Below are positions 36,028 to 42,005 of a DNA stretch of 52,584 nucleotides, piece by piece. The stretch covers positions 1 to 52,584 of the forward strand of contig CANRWA010000025.1 of the NCBI GenBank assembly GCA_947643415.1. The letters run 5' to 3'. Numbering within the stretch: position 1 is the first letter of the stretch; the number at the start of each line of letters is the position of its first letter. This stretch comes from an uncultured Clostridia bacterium (GTDB lineage Bacteria; Bacillota; Clostridia; Lachnospirales; Lachnospiraceae). The translations under genes were made by a program, and so were the position numbers. A model generated the notes under the pieces. That model had not been told where the DNA came from. It searched no databases and worked only from the letters and a program-made list of their open reading frames with translations.

Positions 36028-36213
36028 GAACGTTTTTACCATGGATTTGTGTTGGGGCTGCTTGTAGATTAGGCAGACAGATATACCGTATCATCAAACT
36101 GGAAAAGCGGATATGGAAGATACGATGTGATGCTTGTTACGAAACAGCTTGGTGATGACGGTATTATCCTGGAATTCAAGATATATAAATCCCAAAAAAA
36201 ATTGATCAGGTAA
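36028..36213 (+). pseudogene. Remnant of an AAA-ATPase-like/PD-(D/E)XK nuclease gene
   Basis: The plus-strand frame reads ERFYHGFVLGLLVD, an in-frame TAG (36070-36072), then ADRYTVSSNWKSGYGRYDV, MLVTKQLGDDGIILEFKIYK and a stop at 36211-36213. This is the end of the common gut-Clostridia and Bacteroides family with an N-terminal AAA-ATPase-like and a C-terminal PD-(D/E)XK domain (the D of RYDV and the E-F-K motif are kept). Most of the gene is missing, so it is a decayed fragment. The preceding ~100 bases may hold more scrambled remains. Confidence 0.7.
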
Positions 36214-36856
36214 TATAGCATTCCAAAGGCTGTTTCTCTCCATGACCGGGGTATACCATTGTTCCAGGATTTAATGTCTGAAAATAGGGAAGGGTGATCT
36301 CTCTGTAATCTTTTTTGCTCCCCCCCGGCAATCTTGTTATGGTGGGATATCCTGTTACAAGGGAATCCCCAGAAAATAAAATATTCCTATCCAGCAAGAT
36401 ACAGATACTTCCTCTTGAATGTCCGGGGGTTCTTTTTAAGAAAAGAGAATGACCTTCCCAGGACATTTCCTTTTCCCCGGAAAAAGTACTGTCTGCTTTA
36501 CAGGAATATGGCTGTATATTCATATTGCGAACATATTCCTGTGTTTCTTTATCCTTTCCTACGAACAGGATTTCCCAAAAATTCGAAAGGTTATCCGATG
36601 GACTTTGCAGTGCTGCTGCACATTCTGAAGAGCACATTACATGGACTTTGGGAAAGTTCTCTCTCAGCCAGTTCACACCAGATATATGGTCATAGTGTTC
36701 ATGGGAGAGTAATACAAGAATCTCTGTTACATTGTTCTCTTGCAGTAACCGCAGTGCATCATCAGAGATACATGGATCGATGACCAGTGCCTTTTCATTT
36801 TCCAGAAGGACATACATTCTAGAGTCAATAGGGTAAAAATCATAAGTATATATCAT
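36206..36856 (-). CDS. MBL-fold metallohydrolase inside the invertible segment
   Basis: This 216-residue metallo-beta-lactamase-fold protein has the metal site HEHYDH (with LLSHEHYDHISGV), H in TPGHSRGSI, D in FSGDSLV and H in VYPGHGE. It is closest to glyoxalase II-like thioester or lactone hydrolases. I start it at ATG 36856, since a TATAAT (36881-36886) lies upstream and the longer frame would overlap the promoter; GGAG is 11 bases before. Being on the invertible segment, it points to the left operon now and would point to the right one after inversion. It may hydrolyse a thioester made by the pathways. Confidence 0.85.
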   Translation of the reverse strand: MIYTYDFYPIDSRMYVLLENEKALVIDPCISDDALRLLQENNVTEILVLLSHEHYDHISGVNWLRENFPKVHVMCSSECAAALQSPSDNLSNFWEILFVGKDKETQEYVRNMNIQPYSCKADSTFSGEKEMSWEGHSLFLKRTPGHSRGSICILLDRNILFSGDSLVTGYPTITRLPGGSKKDYREITLPYFQTLNPGTMVYPGHGEKQPLECYIT

Positions 36857-36880
36857 AGCTATCAGTTCTCCTTTTTTCAT

Positions 36881-36910
36881 ATTATACACTCTTATTGCCA
36901 TCATGCGCAA
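36881..36910 (-). promoter_or_regulatory. Promoter of the MBL gene
   Basis: Minus-strand TTGCGC (36905-36910), 18 bp, TATAAT (36881-36886). No terminator is visible between the MBL stop and the left core, so transcription from here could continue into the left operon leader. Confidence 0.5.
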
Positions 36911-37040
36911 TATTTTTTAGAAATTCAATCGGTGCGCAGGATTTTGAAGAATTGATCACAAAAAATGTTTTTATATTGCTCTGAATATGAATATGCTGGA
37001 ACGGTTCTTCAGCCTGCAATATAAAGGGCAGGGAGAGATT

Positions 37041-37068
37041 TTTGTGAGACATGCCAAGATGCTATAAT
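37041..37068 (+). promoter_or_regulatory. Promoter of the recombinase gene
   Basis: TATAAT at 37063-37068 on the plus strand with a weak -35 (TTTGTG, 16 bp upstream). It is divergent from the MBL promoter and 26 bp before the ATG. No terminator separates the recombinase from the right repeat. Confidence 0.5.
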
Positions 37069-37093
37069 ACATTCAAAAACGGAGGACAAGACT

Positions 37094-38071
37094 ATGATGA
37101 AAACAGAAAAGAAAACAATGACAGTAGAAAGCTGGATCCGAATATGGCAGGATGAAAACCGAAACTTTGTTAAAGAATCTACATTCGCCACATATTCTGT
37201 AACGATCGAGAATCATATACTTCCCTATTATGGGAAGCGTGAATTACAGGATATCAGCCATGAAGACAATCAGGAATTTATTCTCTTCCTTTCCAGAAAG
37301 AAAAGAAAAGATAGATCAGGATATTTATCATCAAAGGCGGTAAAGGATATCATGACTTTATGGTTGGGAATTTTAGGAAAAGCAGAACGGATGGGATACG
37401 TAAATCTGGGGAAAGTCCGGTATCAGTATCCTGCGCCCCGCAACCGGCAGAACATGCGAAAAGAAAACTTCTTGACTTTGCAGGAGGAATTTGAGATAAT
37501 AAATTGTCTTAAAAATCAGAAATCCTTAAAAAGCCTTGGCGTGGCACTAGCACTGGCGACAGGGATGCGGATCGGGGAGGTATGTGCACTCCGCTGGGAA
37601 TGTATTGATATTCAAAGAGGGCTGATCCATGTAAATAAGACATTACAGCGGATATATACAAAAGAAAATGGCATAGGGAAGAGTAAGGTAATCGTATCTG
37701 CTCCCAAATCCCTTAAATCAGACCGGTATCTTCCGCTGCCACAAGAGTATCTGTCCATTATTAAGGAACATCGGGCAGCTCCGTTTGCCTATCTGTTAAC
37801 CGGTAAAGTGGACAAATTCATCGAACCCCGTACATTGCGTGCGTATTATGACCGATTGATGGAAAAGAATGGAACTCGTTATGTAACTTTTCATGGTCTG
37901 AGACATACATTTGCTACCCGGCTGGTTGAGAGTGGCTGTGATTATAAGACAATCAGTGAATTATTGGGACATGCAGATATCAATACTACGTTTCGTACTT
38001 ATGTCCATAGTGATATGGATAAAAAACGGCAATTTGTGGAAAAGGCCAGAAAAATGATTGAAGCCACTTAA
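37094..38071 (+). CDS. Tyrosine site-specific recombinase (probable invertase)
   Basis: This 325-residue integrase-family protein has a SAM-like core-binding domain (about 10-105) and a catalytic domain with R159 (ATGMRIGEV), H267 and R270 (FHGLRHTF), H293 (LLGHADINT) and nucleophile Y303 (TYVH). The set is complete. The stop is 38 bp before the right recombination core, and both cores flank the gene in inverted orientation, so it most likely inverts the segment that contains it. It is of the size of phase-variation invertases and XerD-like enzymes. There is no excisionase or other phage gene nearby. GGAGG stands before the ATG ATG start. Confidence 0.92.
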   Translation: MMKTEKKTMTVESWIRIWQDENRNFVKESTFATYSVTIENHILPYYGKRELQDISHEDNQEFILFLSRKKRKDRSGYLSSKAVKDIMTLWLGILGKAERMGYVNLGKVRYQYPAPRNRQNMRKENFLTLQEEFEIINCLKNQKSLKSLGVALALATGMRIGEVCALRWECIDIQRGLIHVNKTLQRIYTKENGIGKSKVIVSAPKSLKSDRYLPLPQEYLSIIKEHRAAPFAYLLTGKVDKFIEPRTLRAYYDRLMEKNGTRYVTFHGLRHTFATRLVESGCDYKTISELLGHADINTTFRTYVHSDMDKKRQFVEKARKMIEAT

Positions 38072-38108
38072 GAAAAGACAACTTCTGTCCGATATAGAAT
38101 CTGTATAT

Positions 38109-38184
38109 ATCCTTAAGTTTTTATCTTAAGGATAACTTTTAGCAGGGATGCTTTAACCAAAAAAATGCATGGAGGCACGGAATA
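38109..38184 (+). repeat. Right inverted repeat with recombination core
   Basis: This is the 76-bp partner of 35822-35898. Its core (38109-38133) is ATCCTTAAG, spacer TTTTTAT, CTTAAGGAT. The following 51 bp form the leader of the right operon, nearly identical to the left leader, and hold a six-codon frame (38165-38185, M-H-G-G-T-E, stop TAG). The asymmetric spacer gives the two sites opposite polarity, which predicts inversion rather than deletion. Confidence 0.9.
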
Positions 38185-38195
38185 GTAATAATATA

Positions 38196-38230
38196 AAACT
38201 GTGTCCATTGGTTGGGCACAGTTTTTATTT
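38196..38230 (+). terminator. Attenuator hairpin before the right operon
   Basis: AAACTGTGTCCA (38196-38207) pairs with TGGGCACAGTTT (38213-38224) over 12 pairs with one G-U, followed by a short T-run. It is 35 bases before the ATG at 38265. Its place and kind match the left hairpin, while the loop sequence differs. Confidence 0.8.
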
Positions 38231-38264
38231 GAAATAATTTTTTATCATTGAGGGGGAAGATGCC

Positions 38265-39257
38265 ATGGTTACAATAAGAAGGGCTGTGTATGATGATATC
38301 CCCAATATTATGCGGTTCATGGATGAACATTGGAAGAAAGGAAATGTCCTTGCCACAAATCGTGATTTTTTTGAATGGCAGTTCGTAGATGATGATAAGG
38401 TTAATATGTTCCTTGGCATTGATGAAAATAGTGGCAGGATATACGGCATGCTTGGTGTGATCATATACAGTAAATGTGCAAAACCTGATCTTTCTTGCTG
38501 CACCTGGCAGACGATCAAAAGTGACAATCCAATGCTTGGTGTAGAACTGGTAAATTATATGTTTATGCAGTTACGCCCAAGGTATGTCAGTTCTGCAGGA
38601 CTCACAAAAAAGTCGGTAAGGATATATGAACTGAAGGGACGAATCCCGGCATCAATGGATCATTATTACCGTCTTTCTGACAGGGAGGATTATCAGATCG
38701 CCAAAGTACAGAATAAAAGAATACCTGTTGTGAAAGAGAGCGGATACCGCCTACATCTCATCCATTCTGTGGCAGAGATGAAAAAGATCATCCCAGAAGA
38801 AACACTTTCTGGACAGATCCTGAGCAAGGACTACTCATACATAGAAAAACGCTATTTTAAACACCCCATATATCATTATGATCTATGGGAAATTCTTGAT
38901 ACAAATAAAAACTCCCGCTCTATCCTTGTGACAAGAGATGAAACACTGCGGAATTGTAACATATGCAAAATCGTTGATTACTATGGCAATTTAGATGACC
39001 TGCGGTATATAACGTCAGAATTGGACCGGTTAATGGAAGAACGGAATTATGAATTTATTGACATATATTCTTATGGAGTACCAACGGACCTATATGAACA
39101 GGCGGGATTCTGCCATTGTGATGAAACCAGTGAAAATATTATTCCAAATTACTTTCATCCATTTGTACAGGAAAATATAACCTTAAGAATGCTGGAATCC
39201 AAGGTTCCGGGATTGCGATTATTCCGGGGCGATGGCGACCAGGACCGGCCATGTTAA
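38265..39257 (+). CDS. GNAT-like acyltransferase, first gene of right operon
   Basis: 330 residues, homologous over the whole length to 34734-35726 of the left operon (VTIRRAVYDDIPNIMRFMDEHW at the start, same FRGDGDQDRPC end, shared KDYSYIEKRYF in the middle). Same uncertain GNAT-type role. AGGGGGA lies eight bases before the ATG. The first-gene homology with divergent remainder suggests a shared last or first reaction on both products. Confidence 0.75.
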   Translation: MVTIRRAVYDDIPNIMRFMDEHWKKGNVLATNRDFFEWQFVDDDKVNMFLGIDENSGRIYGMLGVIIYSKCAKPDLSCCTWQTIKSDNPMLGVELVNYMFMQLRPRYVSSAGLTKKSVRIYELKGRIPASMDHYYRLSDREDYQIAKVQNKRIPVVKESGYRLHLIHSVAEMKKIIPEETLSGQILSKDYSYIEKRYFKHPIYHYDLWEILDTNKNSRSILVTRDETLRNCNICKIVDYYGNLDDLRYITSELDRLMEERNYEFIDIYSYGVPTDLYEQAGFCHCDETSENIIPNYFHPFVQENITLRMLESKVPGLRLFRGDGDQDRPC

Positions 39258-39321
39258 ATCAGAATATAAAGATGATGGAATCTTTATAGAATATAAAAAC
39301 TAAAAAGAGAGGTAAGATAAA

Positions 39322-39543
39322 ATGACAGGTAAAGAAAAAATCGAGTTTCTGGAAGAGATCATGGATGTAGATGAGGGAACATTAACAGAAGATACTGTTC
39401 TGGCAGATGTGGAAGAATGGGATTCTCTGAGTACATTATCTTTAATTGCAGAAATGAAAAAAAGATATGACCTGAAACTTACTGCAGATATCATCAAAGG
39501 ATTTCAGACAGTATCTGATATTTGCCAGTATATCCCTGAATAA
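39322..39543 (+). CDS. Discrete acyl carrier protein (EWDSL type)
   Basis: 73 residues with the attachment Ser at residue 35 in VEEWDSLSTL. Close to the EWDSL carriers of the left operon. It lies directly before the KAS III-SDR fusion, its probable client. AGAGAGGT precedes the ATG. Confidence 0.88.
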   Translation: MTGKEKIEFLEEIMDVDEGTLTEDTVLADVEEWDSLSTLSLIAEMKKRYDLKLTADIIKGFQTVSDICQYIPE

Positions 39544-39556
39544 TAGGAGGAAAAAA

Positions 39557-41257
39557 ATGATTGGCGAATTTTCTAATGTTAAGATCCAGGGGATGGCATC
39601 AGCAGTACCAGAATATACTGAGGAAAATACAAACTATGTAAATATTCTTGGTCCTAGGAGAACCAAAAAACAGATCCAGCTTACCGGGGTTTCAAAACGG
39701 CATATTTCAGGGCATCATCAGCGGACATCTGATCTGTGCTATGCGGCAGCTTGTCCGCTGCTGGAGAAACTAAACTGGAAAAGTGATGAGATCAAAGTCC
39801 TGATCTATATTACGCAAGGTCCCAATTATATCCTGCCATCCACTGCTTTCTTTCTTCAGCACAGATTAGGCATCCCAAAGGATTGTGTCTGCTTTGATAT
39901 CAACCTGGGCTGCTCTAGTTTTAATGTTGGTGTCCATGTGGTTTCGGCACTGTTACAATCCTGTGATGTATCTGATAAGGCTCTTCTTCTAATCGGTGAT
40001 ACGGCAAGCAAGGTACTCTACCCAGAGGAGCCAATGACAGAAGACGCAATTGCTGGCAGAATGATCTTTGGAGCGGCAGGAGCGGCTATTGCGCTGGAAA
40101 AGGTAGAACAAAGCAATCTAAAGTTTATGACGAAATCAGATGGGAATGGATTCGAAGCAATCATACGCCACTATGGCAAGGGAACGACAATGGACGGCAC
40201 TGCCGTATTTGAATTTGCCATAAATGATGTATCCGATGATGTTAATGTATTTAAAGACCATTTTGGTTTAAAGGAAGAAGATATTGATTATTATGTCTTT
40301 CACCAAGCACAGAAACTGATTCTGGATAATATCGCTGCAAATTGTAAATTTCCAGAAGAAAAAGAACTCCGTTCATTAGAGGAATATGGAAACACGTCAG
40401 GAACTTCCGTCCCTCTGACAGTATGTGCTAACCTGAACCGATTCTCTGATAAGGAACGCGTCAAACTATTCCTTTGTGGTTTTGGTGTAGGGCTTTCATG
40501 GGGAACTATCTTTGCCGAAGTACCAACGGAAAATATTCTACCGGTAATTGAAACAAATGAGCATTATGATGATGATAAAATACCAGCTGATAAACTGGCT
40601 GAAAGCAACATTCTGGTCATTGGGGCAGACCAAATGATGGGAGAAAACATCAGTCGGTATCTTAGCAGCAGATCAGCGAATGTAATCCTGTCTGGATTTG
40701 ATGCGCACAAATTGTATGATATTAAAGAAGATCTATTCTTTGAGTCTCATGTCATAGTGCATGACAAATCAGATCCGTCTCAGTCTGATTCTATTGTACA
40801 GTATTGCTTAGAAAACAACATTTGCCTACATGGAATTGTTTTTGCCGATAAAAATATGGCATCTGATAAGATCCATGATCTCTGCCTAAGACTGCAGGGA
40901 AATGAAATTCTGCAGACAGAGGGTGTCAGTATCGTACTTACTTCCGATATGGAAAGCTTGCGCACTCAGGACAGTGAAATATATTACAAAGAAAAGACAG
41001 CACTGGAAAATATCCTGTCTGGGATTCAGGAAGATATTGATGATGAACGTATCCGCGTCAATGCTGTTACATATGATGAGGAAAAGCTGGATCTGACACA
41101 GATCACAGGAAACGGGCAGGAATGGATCGAAAAATTTCTGCAGGAAGGATGCCCATCAGAAATGAACCGTCCCCTGTATATTGGCAGGACACTGGTTTAT
41201 CTGTTATGCAGTGATTCTCAGTATACAACCGGTTTACTGGTTCCTATCAATCGATAA
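39557..41257 (+). CDS. KAS III fused to a degenerate SDR-like domain
   Basis: This is a 566-residue two-domain protein. Residues about 1-330 are a KAS III with full triad: C119 (LGCSSFN), H249 (VFHQAQ), N279 (YGNTSGTS). Residues about 345-566 have the SDR strand order and end (YTTGLLVPINR), but the glycine-rich NAD(P) motif reads VIGADQMMGEN rather than TGASxGIG. A Ser (VLTSDMES) and a YxxxK (YYKEK) are kept. The SDR domain is therefore a doubtful reductase and may be structural or bind another cofactor. A normal SDR follows directly at 41278, which may supply the activity. AGGAGG precedes the ATG. Confidence 0.85.
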   Translation: MIGEFSNVKIQGMASAVPEYTEENTNYVNILGPRRTKKQIQLTGVSKRHISGHHQRTSDLCYAAACPLLEKLNWKSDEIKVLIYITQGPNYILPSTAFFLQHRLGIPKDCVCFDINLGCSSFNVGVHVVSALLQSCDVSDKALLLIGDTASKVLYPEEPMTEDAIAGRMIFGAAGAAIALEKVEQSNLKFMTKSDGNGFEAIIRHYGKGTTMDGTAVFEFAINDVSDDVNVFKDHFGLKEEDIDYYVFHQAQKLILDNIAANCKFPEEKELRSLEEYGNTSGTSVPLTVCANLNRFSDKERVKLFLCGFGVGLSWGTIFAEVPTENILPVIETNEHYDDDKIPADKLAESNILVIGADQMMGENISRYLSSRSANVILSGFDAHKLYDIKEDLFFESHVIVHDKSDPSQSDSIVQYCLENNICLHGIVFADKNMASDKIHDLCLRLQGNEILQTEGVSIVLTSDMESLRTQDSEIYYKEKTALENILSGIQEDIDDERIRVNAVTYDEEKLDLTQITGNGQEWIEKFLQEGCPSEMNRPLYIGRTLVYLLCSDSQYTTGLLVPINR

Positions 41258-41277
41258 AGAATATTAGAGGTGAGTAT

Positions 41278-41991
41278 ATGGCAAAAAAGATATTGATAAC
41301 AGGAGCTTCCTCCGGAATCGGGGAACAGACGGCACGATACCTGTCCGAGCAAGGTTATGAGACTATTTTAGTAGCAAGAAATGCAGAAAAACTAAATCGT
41401 ATGGCAGAAGAACTTCCTTCAACAACTTATACTTTTCCAATGGATCTGTCAGAACTTGAGAAAATAGAAGAAATATATCAATTCTGCCAAAAAAACGGAA
41501 TCATTCTGGACGGTCTGGTACATTGCGCCGGACTCGCCAGACACTATGCTGTAAAAATGAATGATATCGATGATATGCATATGACATTTCGTGTTAATTA
41601 TGATGCATTTGTGGAATTAGTCAAGTTTTTTTCCATGAGGAAATATTCCAAAAAAGGTTCCAGTGTTATTGTAATGTCATCTTTATCTGCCATAACATGC
41701 CGGGCATCTACATTGAATTACTCAGCCTCAAAGGCAGCATTAAATGCGGCAGTAAAAGTTATGGCAAAAGAATTAGGAAGAAGATCGATACGTGTAAATT
41801 CTCTTTTACCTGGTTATGTGATCACTCCCATGACATCGGATGAGAGTCTGGCAGCTGATGTGGATAAAAGCCAGCCTTTAGGCTTTATTGAACCAGAATA
41901 CATTGCATATATGATTGAATTTTTACTATCAGATAAATCCAAATATATTACAGGGGCTAATATTCCAATTAGTGCCGGAATGAACTTTTAA
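41278..41991 (+). CDS. SDR-family ketoacyl reductase (FabG-like)
   Basis: 237 residues with TGASSGIGEQ, catalytic Ser in VIVMSSLSA and Tyr-Lys in NYSASKAAL. It is a paralogue of the left-operon SDRs and stands 20 bases after the KAS III-SDR fusion. AGAGGTG precedes the ATG. Confidence 0.88.
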   Translation: MAKKILITGASSGIGEQTARYLSEQGYETILVARNAEKLNRMAEELPSTTYTFPMDLSELEKIEEIYQFCQKNGIILDGLVHCAGLARHYAVKMNDIDDMHMTFRVNYDAFVELVKFFSMRKYSKKGSSVIVMSSLSAITCRASTLNYSASKAALNAAVKVMAKELGRRSIRVNSLLPGYVITPMTSDESLAADVDKSQPLGFIEPEYIAYMIEFLLSDKSKYITGANIPISAGMNF

Positions 41992-42005
41992 CTGGAGGGC
42001 CAAAC

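Noticed and set aside
35822-38184. The repeats as ends of an insertion sequence or integrated phage or plasmid
   Set aside because: There is no transposase, excisionase or cargo beyond the MBL gene and a remnant, the cores have recombinase-site structure, and the outer repeat parts form matching operon leaders, which fits an inversion switch better.
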